From the NCBI GenBank assembly GCA_031266415.1, contig JAISBB010000001.1:62001-126000 (forward strand): a DNA stretch of 64,000 bases, given 5' to 3'. The notes under the pieces were generated by a model, which was not told where the DNA came from, searched no databases, and saw nothing but the letters and a program-made list of their open reading frames with translations. Below, in pieces: positions 27,228 to 36,727 of the stretch. The DNA comes from Oscillospiraceae bacterium. Its GTDB lineage: Bacteria; Bacillota; Clostridia; Oscillospirales; Ruminococcaceae. The translations under genes were made by a program, and so were the position numbers. The first letter of the stretch is position 1; the number at the start of each line of letters is the position of its first letter.

Positions 27228-27884
27228 TCACATATTTCGGTAACCATTCATTATATTTTTAAAAATCTGGCCTGTTGTTGGTGGGGTCCAAGAAATGGCA
27301 TCAGCACCAGCTTCAATTGTTGCCAAAATTGTTTCTTTGGTCGGTCCACCTGTTGCCACAACAGCGGCATGTGGAAATTTCAACTTGATTTTTGCAACAA
27401 TCTGTGGCGTTTTTTCTGCAGCAGAAACGTTCAAAATAGAAACATGCGACTCCAGTCGTTTTGCAACCTCATTCATATCTTCAACGCAAATTGTCACAAT
27501 TATGGGGATATCAATTATATTGTGAATTTCAAAAAGAACATCGTTTTCAATTGGTGCATTTAAAACAACACCACGTGCACCTTGATATTCCGCCTGCATT
27601 GCCATGTTCACTGCTCGCTGCCCCTTTGTTGTGCCGCCACCAACACCCATAAAAATTGGGATATCTGCTGCCATCATTATAGCTTGTGTAATAATTGGTT
27701 GCGCAGGAAATGGGTAAACAGCAATCACAGCATCTGCATTGACATTTCTTATTATTGCAATGTCTGTTGAAAAAACAACCGCACGAATCAACTTCCCGAA
27801 AATTTTAATGCCACAAACTTGCTCAATTTCTTCTGGAACTTTGATCATGCGGTTCTCTAACTTTCCATTTATCTCTGGGACCAT
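27228..27884 (-). CDS. conserved TIM-barrel protein of unknown function
   Basis: 218 aa from the ATG at 27884, seven bases after AAAGGA. Alternating strand-helix pattern with VNADAVIAVYPFPAQPIITQAIMMAADIPIFMGVGGGTTKG, ILNVSAA and VVATGGPTKETILATIEAGADAISWTPPT. The C-terminal GGPT and AGADAI segments resemble phosphate-binding ends of HisA/ThiG-type barrels. Close relatives are widespread in clostridia, often labelled only hydrolase. No substrate is known to me. Confidence 0.75.
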   Translation of the reverse strand: MVPEINGKLENRMIKVPEEIEQVCGIKIFGKLIRAVVFSTDIAIIRNVNADAVIAVYPFPAQPIITQAIMMAADIPIFMGVGGGTTKGQRAVNMAMQAEYQGARGVVLNAPIENDVLFEIHNIIDIPIIVTICVEDMNEVAKRLESHVSILNVSAAEKTPQIVAKIKLKFPHAAVVATGGPTKETILATIEAGADAISWTPPTTGQIFKNIMNGYRNM

Positions 27885-27992
27885 GCTTGTTCCTTTCTTT
27901 ATGACCAACTTTCAATTTCACATTAACTTATATCTATTTTAACACAAATCCAGCGCTATATATCACAAACTTCAATTAAAGATCGAAATAAT

Positions 27993-29102
27993 TTAAGAAA
28001 ATTGAACTTTAATAATCGAATACCTATCCGCAGCTTGATTAATTGTTGGGCTATGCAAAACAAGCTGATCACGTTCGCTTAAATTAAAAGGTAGTGTAAT
28101 TTTCACAATTGTCCCCAAATTTTTTTCTGAATTTAACCACAATTCTCCGCTGTGAAGATCAACAATATATTTCACCAGTGCTAAACCCAACCCTTGAGAA
28201 TATGGCCGATTAAAACTACCAGCATAATACACCGTTGTTGCTTTCCGCAACGTTTCTTGGTCCATTCCCATTCCAAAATCTTGAACAGAAATGCAAAAAT
28301 TTTCTTGATCTGAATCAACTGCAACAGTCACAATAACTTGGTTGCCCTCACGCGTATATATACAAGAATTTAAAATAACATTAACCAACGCCAATGTTAT
28401 TTTCTCTGCGTCGATAGCGGCAAAAAAACGCTCTTCTGGTGATGGGGCAACAAAAGATATTTCGGCACCTTTAGACTGAACTAATTCTGAACACGCAGAA
28501 ACAATGGATTTAATAAACTCATTAACCTCAACAATTCGAAGTTCAAGTTCATGCAACCCCGCGCTATATTTTGCAATGTCAAGAAAATTAGCAAAATTTC
28601 GAAGGATTTGCATACAACTGTGATTAATTTCATGTACTTGTTCGCAAATACTTTTTTTATTTACTTTAGACACACTGTTTAATTGTTCTTCAATAGCATC
28701 TGTAATATTTACGATTTTACTTACTGGCGCACGAAACTGGAAAGAAAATGCCCGCAAAATATCACCAATGTTGTTGTCAAGAATACTAATAACATCATCT
28801 GGGATCACAAATTCAAGCATGTGAAAAGTTTTTTCTTGGTCTGAAATTGGGAAAATTTTAATTTTGAAATTAATGGCAGTAGCTGGAACATAACATTCTA
28901 CTGTGTGCACACCACCTAATGCAACATTTTCTTTAATTAAATTGCCCCAAACAGGGATTGTGACACCTTTTTTTTGCTTAAATATATTCTGGTAACGCCG
29001 ATTTAGCCACAATATCTGGAGATGAGAGTCTATTAGCACTGCTGCATTGTAAAGATCGAAACCTATTAAATTTAAACTAGCTTCTAATTCCTTTGTGATC
29101 AT
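27993..29102 (-). CDS. PAS sensor kinase-like protein lacking the H-box histidine
   Basis: 369 aa, no membrane segment. Residues 1-105 look like a PAS domain (AVLIDSHLQILWLNRRYQNIF). The dimerisation region reads AFSFQFRAPVSKI at 119-130, where active kinases have SHELRTPL; the phospho-accepting His is replaced by Phe121. The ATPase domain keeps its N box (NVILNSCIYT), G1 (DFGMGMD) and G2 (GLGLALVKYIVDLHSG). It may bind ATP without autophosphorylating in the usual way, or use another residue. No response regulator is adjacent; the nearest is at 40107. Confidence 0.8.
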   Translation of the reverse strand: MITKELEASLNLIGFDLYNAAVLIDSHLQILWLNRRYQNIFKQKKGVTIPVWGNLIKENVALGGVHTVECYVPATAINFKIKIFPISDQEKTFHMLEFVIPDDVISILDNNIGDILRAFSFQFRAPVSKIVNITDAIEEQLNSVSKVNKKSICEQVHEINHSCMQILRNFANFLDIAKYSAGLHELELRIVEVNEFIKSIVSACSELVQSKGAEISFVAPSPEERFFAAIDAEKITLALVNVILNSCIYTREGNQVIVTVAVDSDQENFCISVQDFGMGMDQETLRKATTVYYAGSFNRPYSQGLGLALVKYIVDLHSGELWLNSEKNLGTIVKITLPFNLSERDQLVLHSPTINQAADRYSIIKVQFS

Positions 29103-29156
29103 TACATCTATCGTTCCTTTTCTATTATGTCTTTAAAAGCTCAGATGCACATATTG

Positions 29157-29185
29157 ATATTACTATATTTTTACAAACTCGTCAA
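29157..29185 (-). promoter_or_regulatory. promoter of the kinase-like gene
   Basis: Minus strand TTGACG, 17 bp, TAATAT, ending about 55 bases before the ATG. It diverges from uvrA. Confidence 0.65.
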
Positions 29186-29268
29186 ATACAACTTAAATTC
29201 AGAAATTTTCAACCGATATTTTTATAATATGATTTACATTTTTTACAATTCTTTGGGGAATTTACCTT

Positions 29269-29298
29269 TTGTTGGTGGATATAAAACTGTGATACAAT
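29269..29298 (+). promoter_or_regulatory. promoter of uvrA
   Basis: Plus strand TTGTTG, 18 bp, TACAAT with a TG one base before the -10. The start site would be close to 29305, leaving a very short leader. No LexA-type box was recognised. Confidence 0.5.
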
Positions 29299-29318
29299 GT
29301 TGAAGGCAACAGCGGAAA

Positions 29319-32174
29319 TTGCAAAAAAACAGGCACACAGAAAAGGTGGTGGAATTAACTATAGAACAGAAAGAAATAAAAATCAAAGGAGCTAAAGACA
29401 ACAACTTAAAAAATGTAAATTTAACTATTCCACGGAATAAATTTATTGTTTTCACTGGTGTTTCCGGATCTGGGAAATCGTCACTGGCATTTGACACCAT
29501 TTACGCAGAAGGTCAAAGAAGATATGTTGAGAGTCTTTCATCATATGCTAGGCAATTTTTGGGGCAAGTGGAAAAAGCCAATGTAGAATCGATTGAAGGA
29601 CTTGCACCTGCCATCTCAATCGATCAAAAAACTACATCACATAATCCCAGGTCAACAGTGGGAACAATAACAGAAATCTACGACTATTTGCGGCTTCTTT
29701 ATGCACGAGTTGGAATTATACATTGCTGCGTTTGTGGAAAAGAAATTCACTACCAAACAATAGACCAAATTGTGGATAAAGTTTTTGAAGTTGCAAACAA
29801 TCAAAAAATCCAAATTTTAGCACCAGTAGCAAAAAGAGAAAAAGGAACATATAGCGCAGTGATAGCGGACTTGCGAAAAAGTGGTTATGTGTGGTTACGA
29901 ATTAACGGCGCATTATTTGACTTGAGTGAGGGAATCTCGTTAGAAAAAAATAAAAAACACACCATTGAAGTGGTTATAGATAGGCTAACCGTTACAAAAG
30001 CAACAATACCTAGACTCACAGAATCACTTGAACATGCTTTTAGTTTGAAAATTTCGACGGTAATAGTAAGTGTTATTAATGGAAAAGAATTTTCTTTCTC
30101 AAAAGATTACGCTTGCCCGGACCACAATATTGAAATTGAAAAACCGGAACCACGCATGTTTTCCTTCAACAATCCTTTGGGCGCCTGCCAAGCATGTACC
30201 GGGCTAGGTGTTTTGCTAAAAGCAGTTCCAGAAAAATTAATTCCAAACAAAAATTTAAGCATTAATTGTGGTGCCATTCGTGCCCCAGGTTGGTTTGGTG
30301 GCCGCATCTCAACTATGTATCTTAATGGACTTGCCGCACATTTTGGGTTTTCTCTTGATGCTCCAATTTCAACTCTTTCGCAAAACATTATAGACATTAT
30401 TCTCTTTGGCACTAAAGAAAAAATTAAATTTGAACGGCTATTTGGTGATAAACACATTCCATTCAGCAGTAAATTTGAAGGAATTGCCAATAACATTGAG
30501 CGCCGATTTCGCGAATTACCTAGTGCTTTAATGAAAGACGAACTTAAAAAATATATGCAGGAACTTGATTGCCCAACATGTAAAGGTGCAAGACTTAAAC
30601 CTGAAATGCTGGCGGTTACGGTTGGAAGCAAAAATATCAATGAAGTTTGCCAAATGTCAGTTGAAGAAGCATTTAGGTTTATTAATTCGCTTCAATTTAA
30701 CACAATCACATCGCTTATTGCCGCACCCATTATCAAAGAAATTAAAGGACGGCTTTCTTTTTTAAAAAATGTAGGATTACCATACTTAACCTTGGGGCGT
30801 TCGGCTACAACTATTTCTGGCGGCGAGAGTCAAAGGCTTCGGCTGGCAACGCAAATTGGTACCGGACTTGTTGGTGTTTTATATATCCTTGATGAACCAA
30901 GTATTGGGTTACACCCTAAAGATAATACTCAATTAATTTTAACACTAAAACATCTGAAAGATACCGGGAATACTCTCATTGTGGTGGAACATGACGAAGA
31001 AACCATCTATGCCGCAGATTACATCGTTGATGTCGGCCCTGGTGCAGGAGTAAACGGAGGCGAAATTGTTTGCCAGGGGAGTCTAAAGGAAATTAAAGCC
31101 TGCAAAAAATCATTAACCGGAGCCTATCTTAGCGGCACAAAAAAAATACCAGTACCTGCTACCCGCCGCAGCGGAAACGGGAAATGTATTAATATTATTG
31201 GCGCACGTGCAAATAATTTAAAAAATATAGATGTAATGCTCCCACTTGGGAAACTTGTTGTGGTCACAGGTGTTTCTGGTTCCGGCAAAAGCACTTTAAT
31301 CAATGGAATTCTATACAAAGCTTTATATAACACAAAAAATATGGGGAACCTTCCAGTTGGTGCATGTGAAAGAATAGAAGGAATGGAAAATGTTAACAAG
31401 GTAATATGTATCAATCAATCCCCAATCGGGCGAACTCCACGCTCAAATCCGGCAACATACACAGGTGTTTTTACCAACATTCGTGCCCTGTTTGCCGAAA
31501 CAACAGATGCAAAAGCAAAAGGCTATAACATGAGTAGATTTTCATTCAATGTCTCCGGCGGAAGGTGCGAAGCTTGCTCTGGAGATGGGATAGTGAAAAT
31601 AGAAATGCATTTCCTGCCAGACGTATTCATTCCCTGTGAAGTCTGCGCTGGAAAAAGGTACAATCAAGAAACACTCAAAGTAAAATATAAAAATAAAAAC
31701 ATTCACAACGTACTGGAAATGACAGTTGAAGAAAATTTGGATTTTTTTAAAAACATTCCTAAAATTAAGAACAAACTACAATCTTTGTTTGATGTGGGAC
31801 TTGGCTACATAAAACTCGGGCAACCAGCAACTACACTTTCTGGTGGCGAAGCACAACGTGTTAAACTCTCAACAGAACTCTCAAAACGATTCACTGCCGG
31901 CAATGTATATATTCTTGATGAACCCACAACAGGCCTACATGTTGCTGATGTACACCGCTTAATTTCTGTGTTACACAAATTCGTAGATACAGGAGAAACT
32001 GTAATAATAATCGAACATAACCTAGACGTAATAAAAAATGCCGACCACATAATTGACCTTGGGCCGGAAGGGGGCAATTCTGGCGGTTTTTTGGTTTGCC
32101 AGGGAACACCAGAAGAAATAATTGCGTGCAATTCTTCCCACACCGCAACATATCTAAAAAAATACCTCAATTGA
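29319..32174 (+). CDS. uvrA: excinuclease ABC subunit A
   Basis: 951 aa damage sensor of nucleotide excision repair. Two ABC ATPase modules: Walker A GVSGSGKSS near residue 45 and GVSGSGKST near 650; signatures ISGGESQR and LSGGEAQR; Walker B ILDEPSIGLH and ILDEPTTGLH. The second zinc module is intact (CEAC and CEVC). In the first, the usual CPxC reads CPDH, a Cys-to-His change that may still bind zinc. The start is uncertain: TTG at 29319 or GTG at 29346/29349. Confidence 0.96.
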   Translation: MQKNRHTEKVVELTIEQKEIKIKGAKDNNLKNVNLTIPRNKFIVFTGVSGSGKSSLAFDTIYAEGQRRYVESLSSYARQFLGQVEKANVESIEGLAPAISIDQKTTSHNPRSTVGTITEIYDYLRLLYARVGIIHCCVCGKEIHYQTIDQIVDKVFEVANNQKIQILAPVAKREKGTYSAVIADLRKSGYVWLRINGALFDLSEGISLEKNKKHTIEVVIDRLTVTKATIPRLTESLEHAFSLKISTVIVSVINGKEFSFSKDYACPDHNIEIEKPEPRMFSFNNPLGACQACTGLGVLLKAVPEKLIPNKNLSINCGAIRAPGWFGGRISTMYLNGLAAHFGFSLDAPISTLSQNIIDIILFGTKEKIKFERLFGDKHIPFSSKFEGIANNIERRFRELPSALMKDELKKYMQELDCPTCKGARLKPEMLAVTVGSKNINEVCQMSVEEAFRFINSLQFNTITSLIAAPIIKEIKGRLSFLKNVGLPYLTLGRSATTISGGESQRLRLATQIGTGLVGVLYILDEPSIGLHPKDNTQLILTLKHLKDTGNTLIVVEHDEETIYAADYIVDVGPGAGVNGGEIVCQGSLKEIKACKKSLTGAYLSGTKKIPVPATRRSGNGKCINIIGARANNLKNIDVMLPLGKLVVVTGVSGSGKSTLINGILYKALYNTKNMGNLPVGACERIEGMENVNKVICINQSPIGRTPRSNPATYTGVFTNIRALFAETTDAKAKGYNMSRFSFNVSGGRCEACSGDGIVKIEMHFLPDVFIPCEVCAGKRYNQETLKVKYKNKNIHNVLEMTVEENLDFFKNIPKIKNKLQSLFDVGLGYIKLGQPATTLSGGEAQRVKLSTELSKRFTAGNVYILDEPTTGLHVADVHRLISVLHKFVDTGETVIIIEHNLDVIKNADHIIDLGPEGGNSGGFLVCQGTPEEIIACNSSHTATYLKKYLN

Positions 32175-32345
32175 AGTTACAATAGAAAAATTACATTGAT
32201 ACTAGTTTTAAATATCAACAATTGAGAAAAACATTGTCGAATGTTGTCGAGAAATAACTCTCTGTAATTATTGCGTTTTTAAATTAGTACATGTTAGAAT
32301 AAATCCACTATTTCCTTTATTAATCATTTACTTCCCCAAGTTAAG

Positions 32346-32380
32346 CAAGCGGCGGACTTTAATCCGCCGCTTGTTTTGTT
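32346..32380 (+). terminator. terminator hairpin between uvrA and the M23 gene
   Basis: Perfect 11-bp stem CAAGCGGCGGA/TCCGCCGCTTG with a 6-nt loop, followed on the plus strand by TTTTGTT, so it best serves uvrA about 170 bases upstream. On the minus strand the stop codon of the M23 peptidase lies in the loop and its last codons form one arm; the minus side lacks a T run. Confidence 0.7.
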
Positions 32381-33807
32381 AACTCTTCTTCACTTAAAGG
32401 GTTTTCTTCGCTATCAGTTTGCTCTTCTTCTCTTTTCTCAAAAAATGGCATTGGATTTTTCCTCACACCGTTTTCTCTGCGTTCAAAGTGTAAATGTGGT
32501 CCTGTTGAATAACCAGTAGACCCAATTTCACCAATCTTCTGCCCTTTAACTACCATATCACCCACGCGTACTACAATAAAACTCAAGTGCGCATATAAAG
32601 TAGTGATGTTGCCACCATGATCAACGATTATATACTTTCCATAACTCCCATAACCTTTGCTATCAGAAAAATTTACAAAAATAACCTTGCCGCTGTTAGC
32701 GGCAACTACATTTTTCCCATACATTTTTGGCCCGGTAATATCAATCCCACCATGGAATTCTTTCCTGCCACAGAACACTCTATTCCCATATGGTGACGAT
32801 ATTAAATAAAACCCAGGAGTTGGCCAACACAAATCCCCACCAACATATTTATCACTCATTGATTTTAACCGTGATAAAATTCTGCTGATTTCTGCCTGAT
32901 ACTCTTCTTCCTGTTTCATGCATTCCTCATATCGCTCCAGCAACAGTTTCTCGTGCATTTTACTGTCATATACCTGCTTTTCGGCTACATTATATTCAAC
33001 ATCTAGCTGCTTTTTCTTACCTTCGATTTCTTTTTTCGTTGCAAATAATTCCGACTTTTTAATTTCCAACACGGCCTTTTCTCTTTCTATTTTAGCCTCT
33101 TCCTCTTTAATTTTTTTAATCAAAAGCTGATTTTGGTACATAATTCTTCTTGCAAATTCGGCACGCGTTAATATTTTGAAATAATTTTCACGCCCAAACA
33201 ACAAGCCCAAAACTTCTGCATTTTGAGCTCCAGCACTAAGGTAAATTTCTTTAAATCTCTTTGTTAAAACGATACGTTCTGAACTTATTTCTTTTTGCAC
33301 TCGCGTAAGAGATTGCTGAGTTCTATCAATATCTTTTTCAAGCAACACACGCTTCTTCTCTAATAAGCTTACCTGATTTTGTAATGCCCCAATTTCACTT
33401 GCTATTCTTTGCTGTTCTTTTTCTTCATTTTCGAGTTTTCTCTTCTGTGCATACCAACTTTTTTTTCTTTCTGCTACCTCTTCTTTAGCCGTGTCTAAAT
33501 CCTTTTTAACTTTTTCCATTTCTTTTTCTAATCTACTTTTTTCTTTCTCTTCTCCACTTTCTTCATCTTTTTCTTTAGAATCATCACTCTCAGAACTAGA
33601 AGATTTCGTTACTTCTTCAACATCATCATCCGAGTCTAACAAGACCCAATCTTCATCATAATCCTCACCTTCGGCATATTTTTTAGAATCAACATAGTAA
33701 TCATCCCCAACGCTAGAATCTTGTAAAGCACAATAACCGGGGAACATAAAACCATATAAAACCAGTATGCTCAAAAACACACAAATAATTAATAATTTTT
33801 TCAACAT
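32359..33807 (-). CDS. EnvC/PcsB-like peptidoglycan hydrolase, M23 domain
   Basis: 482 aa. N-terminal signal or anchor (LLIICVFLSILVLYGFMF), an acidic Asp/Glu/Ser stretch (about 35-75), a long coiled coil (about 75-320), then an M23 endopeptidase with zinc ligands in HGGIDITG and HLHFE. It directly follows ftsE-ftsX. FtsEX in other bacteria clasps such coiled-coil proteins (EnvC, PcsB, or CwlO with a different catalytic domain) and switches on septal wall cleavage using ATP. Since the zinc motifs are intact it should be an active hydrolase rather than a mere activator. The C-terminal tail is acidic. Confidence 0.9.
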   Translation of the reverse strand: MLKKLLIICVFLSILVLYGFMFPGYCALQDSSVGDDYYVDSKKYAEGEDYDEDWVLLDSDDDVEEVTKSSSSESDDSKEKDEESGEEKEKSRLEKEMEKVKKDLDTAKEEVAERKKSWYAQKRKLENEEKEQQRIASEIGALQNQVSLLEKKRVLLEKDIDRTQQSLTRVQKEISSERIVLTKRFKEIYLSAGAQNAEVLGLLFGRENYFKILTRAEFARRIMYQNQLLIKKIKEEEAKIEREKAVLEIKKSELFATKKEIEGKKKQLDVEYNVAEKQVYDSKMHEKLLLERYEECMKQEEEYQAEISRILSRLKSMSDKYVGGDLCWPTPGFYLISSPYGNRVFCGRKEFHGGIDITGPKMYGKNVVAANSGKVIFVNFSDSKGYGSYGKYIIVDHGGNITTLYAHLSFIVVRVGDMVVKGQKIGEIGSTGYSTGPHLHFERRENGVRKNPMPFFEKREEEQTDSEENPLSEEELTKQAAD

Positions 33808-33829
33808 ATTTAAACGGCCTCTACCTTAA

Positions 33830-34723
33830 TTAGACTTTTAGGTGTTTTCGAACAAAAAACACACTTCCAAACATACCAATAATAGGGCCACTACACAAAA
33901 ACCCAGCAAGTAAATAAGTCCCCAGTTCGGCAAATGGAACTATATTCTCGCGGATCATTGGAAGAACATCTATTTCGAATTTCGCCATCACATCGAACAT
34001 ATAAACGTACCCTAAATGCAACACTGCATAAGCCAAAAACGCCGAAACAATTCCTAAAACCATTCCTTCAACCACAAATGGCACACGAATAAAAGCGTTA
34101 CTTGCACCAACAAATTTCATAATGTTTATCTCTCGGCGACGATTGTAAATTGTCATTTCGATTGTTGTTGCAATAATGAATAAAGAAACCAACAATAAAA
34201 ACCCAACAATAAAAACTCCAGCATAGCTGACCGTATTTTTGATTGTGGTAATTACTTTTGCTACTTCCGTTGGTGAATTTACCTTTTCAACTCCGGTTAT
34301 TGTTCCAATTTTTTTAATGGTTTTATTTACAATATCAACATCGTGAAGCGCAACTCTGTAAGAATCCGGTAATGGGTTGTTTTGCCCCAATTCTTCAAAA
34401 AGAGCACCACCTTCATCTAATTGAGAAAGTTGCTCTTTTAAAGCAGTTTCTTTCGAAACAAATACAAAACTGGCCACATTCTTGATTTTTTTTAAGTTTA
34501 CTGCAACAGAGGGTGCCATTCCATCACCCACAAAAACAACAACCTCATTCTTTTTTTCAACACCATGCGCAAAAGATTGTAAATTATATGAAAAAAGAGT
34601 AGCCACACCAATCAACAAAAAACAAACAGTTAAAACTCCAACAGATGCAATTGACAACAACTGATTAACCCAAACATTTTTAATCCCTTGCCCTAAAAGA
34701 TACCACAGACTATGCAATTTCAT
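33830..34723 (-). CDS. ftsX: cell division protein FtsX
   Basis: 297 aa with four membrane segments, one near the N-terminus and three in the C-terminal third, separated by an extracytoplasmic domain of about 110 residues that contacts the hydrolase. Start overlaps the ftsE stop (ATGA). With FtsE it forms a type VII-like ABC complex that transmits force rather than transporting. Confidence 0.95.
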   Translation of the reverse strand: MKLHSLWYLLGQGIKNVWVNQLLSIASVGVLTVCFLLIGVATLFSYNLQSFAHGVEKKNEVVVFVGDGMAPSVAVNLKKIKNVASFVFVSKETALKEQLSQLDEGGALFEELGQNNPLPDSYRVALHDVDIVNKTIKKIGTITGVEKVNSPTEVAKVITTIKNTVSYAGVFIVGFLLLVSLFIIATTIEMTIYNRRREINIMKFVGASNAFIRVPFVVEGMVLGIVSAFLAYAVLHLGYVYMFDVMAKFEIDVLPMIRENIVPFAELGTYLLAGFLCSGPIIGMFGSVFFVRKHLKV

Positions 34724-35445
34724 TTTTCATTTAATCCTCGCTTTTTATTGTTGTTGTCAATTGCGGGTCCAGTTGTTGCGTTGCAACTTGAATCTGAAAC
34801 TATTTGCCCCTTTTCAATATTTATTACTCGCTTATCAAGCTTTTTAACCAAATCATGTTCATGAGAAACAACAACAACAGTTGGCCCACATCTGTTAATT
34901 TCACACAAGAGCTCCATTACACCGGTTGAGAGTTCTGGGTCTATATTACCGGTCGGTTCATCTGCAATAATAATTGCGGGATTGTTAACTAAAGCTCTTG
35001 CTAACGCTACTCGTTGCTGTTCCCCTCCAGAAATCTGGTTGGGAAAACTCTCTGCTTTTTGCAAAAGATTAACCAAATCTAAAATATAAAAAACCCGGCG
35101 CCTAATATCTCGCCCACCAACACCAGTAACCCTAAGTGCAAATGCAACATTATCATAAACTGTCATTTGATTAATTAATCTAAAATCTTGAAAAACCATT
35201 CCAAGTGATCTTCGATATTTTGAGATTTGCCGGTTTTTTATTTTTCTAAGATTGTATCCATTAACATCAATTTGGCCAGATGTTGCCTGTTCTTCATGCA
35301 TTATCAATTTCATAAGCGTACTTTTCCCGGCTCCAGAGGGTCCAATAATAAATACAAATTCCCCATTGTTTACAAAAAATTCAATTCGGTCCAGCGCCTT
35401 AGTCCCATTAGGATACTCTTTCGATACATTGGAAAATGATATCAT
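34720..35445 (-). CDS. ftsE: cell division ATP-binding protein FtsE
   Basis: 241 aa from the ATG at 35445 ([19 protein letters not shown]), preceded by AGGAGAAG; the tracked start adds 9 codons. Walker [10 protein letters not shown], signature [14 protein letters not shown], Walker [14 protein letters not shown]-loop VVSHEHD. Complete ATPase. Coupled to ftsX. Confidence 0.96.
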   Translation of the reverse strand: MISFSNVSKEYPNGTKALDRIEFFVNNGEFVFIIGPSGAGKSTLMKLIMHEEQATSGQIDVNGYNLRKIKNRQISKYRRSLGMVFQDFRLINQMTVYDNVAFALRVTGVGGRDIRRRVFYILDLVNLLQKAESFPNQISGGEQQRVALARALVNNPAIIIADEPTGNIDPELSTGVMELLCEINRCGPTVVVVSHEHDLVKKLDKRVINIEKGQIVSDSSCNATTGPAIDNNNKKRGLNEK

Positions 35446-35486
35446 TACTTCTTCTCCTGGTTGTATTATCACCGCATTACGCAGTG

Positions 35487-36575
35487 TTAAAATTTACTTT
35501 TATTTGCGACCAAATACTTTTTTACCATTAAGGCAACTTTAAACACCATTGCTTGCTCAAACTCTCTTAGGTCAAGTCCCGTAATCTTTTTTATTTTTTC
35601 CAATCGATAAACTAATGTGTTCCTGTGCACGAAAAGATTCCTTGCTGTTTCTGAAACATTTAGATTGTTTTCAAAAAAACGCTGAATGGTAAAAAGAGTT
35701 TCATATTCCAAGCTATCTATGGACCCTCTCTTGAAAATTTCTCTTAAATACATCTCACAAAGTGTTGGTGGCAATTGATATATCAATCGCGCAATTCCAA
35801 GATTATCATAACTTACAATTGGCTTTTCTGTATCAAAAACTTTCCCAATTTCAATCGCCGATTGTGCTTCTCTAAAAGAACGAGTAATCTCTTTAATTCC
35901 AACAACGGCTTTCCCAATGCCAACAACCACTTTTGTATAAAATTCGCCGTTTAATGTATCCACAATCGACCTTGCCAGTTTCTCTAAGTCTTTATTATTT
36001 ATGTCTTCTTTGACTTCCTTTACAATAACAATTTCGTTTTCACTTATGTTAAATAGGTAATCTTTTTGTCTATCTGGGAAAATGCGTGCCAAAATGTCAT
36101 GCACTACAACATCTGTTGCTGTTAAAACTTTAACTATAAGAACAACTCTTTGAACATCCGAATTGAAGTGCAATTCTCGCGATTTTACATAAATATCCCC
36201 TGGCAAAATATTATCTAAAACTACATTTTTTAAAAAACTAACTCTGTCGTATTTCTCATCGTAATAAAATTTTATGTTTTCCAGTGCAATTGATATTAAA
36301 CTACAATACCGTGCAGCAGTTTCATCGTTACCTCGTGAAAAAGCAACATATTCACATTTAGAACGTTTTAATGCAAATGGCTTATAAGTATAATTATCAA
36401 CACACACTGTCTCACAAGATTCCAAAAGCTCATTTGTAACATGATTGTTGGGCTCTCCAAGTCTATCCACATCACTGCATGCGATTATTATTCCTTCTGC
36501 ATCAATAACTCCAACTGTTCTGTCCATTGCATCTTTCATTTGATGAATTATTCCTTGGAAAAGTTTATTTGACAT
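35487..36575 (-). CDS. CdaR-type transcriptional regulator
   Basis: 362 aa. N-terminal sugar-diacid recognition-like domain (LFQGIIHQMKDAMDRTVGVIDAEGIIIACSD), a central GGDEF-related region, and a C-terminal PucR/CdaR helix-turn-helix (FFENNLNVSETARNLFVHRNTLVYRLEKIKKITGLDL). In clostridia a regulator of this sort is commonly next to ftsE. The ligand and targets are unknown. Its own promoter is at 36640-36668. Confidence 0.88.
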   Translation of the reverse strand: MSNKLFQGIIHQMKDAMDRTVGVIDAEGIIIACSDVDRLGEPNNHVTNELLESCETVCVDNYTYKPFALKRSKCEYVAFSRGNDETAARYCSLISIALENIKFYYDEKYDRVSFLKNVVLDNILPGDIYVKSRELHFNSDVQRVVLIVKVLTATDVVVHDILARIFPDRQKDYLFNISENEIVIVKEVKEDINNKDLEKLARSIVDTLNGEFYTKVVVGIGKAVVGIKEITRSFREAQSAIEIGKVFDTEKPIVSYDNLGIARLIYQLPPTLCEMYLREIFKRGSIDSLEYETLFTIQRFFENNLNVSETARNLFVHRNTLVYRLEKIKKITGLDLREFEQAMVFKVALMVKKYLVANKSKF

Positions 36576-36639
36576 TTCGCTGTGCCCCCTTTATTTTAGG
36601 TCATTACTCACTCGTTACAATTGTGCATCATGCAATTAC

Positions 36640-36668
36640 ATTATATAACTTTTTATATCTGATTGCAA
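36640..36668 (-). promoter_or_regulatory. promoter of cdaR-ftsE-ftsX-M23 unit
   Basis: Minus strand TTGCAA, 17 bp, perfect TATAAT, about 65 bases before the regulator's ATG. It could drive the regulator and the downstream division genes. Confidence 0.7.
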
Positions 36669-36727
36669 TGCTTTGTCAAAGAAATCACCAATAAAGCACT
36701 AAATTTTTATTTCATACCACTACCATG

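Noticed and set aside
30107-30640. 177-aa minus-strand ORF within uvrA
   Set aside because: Antisense shadow of a conserved ATPase gene, with no supporting signals.
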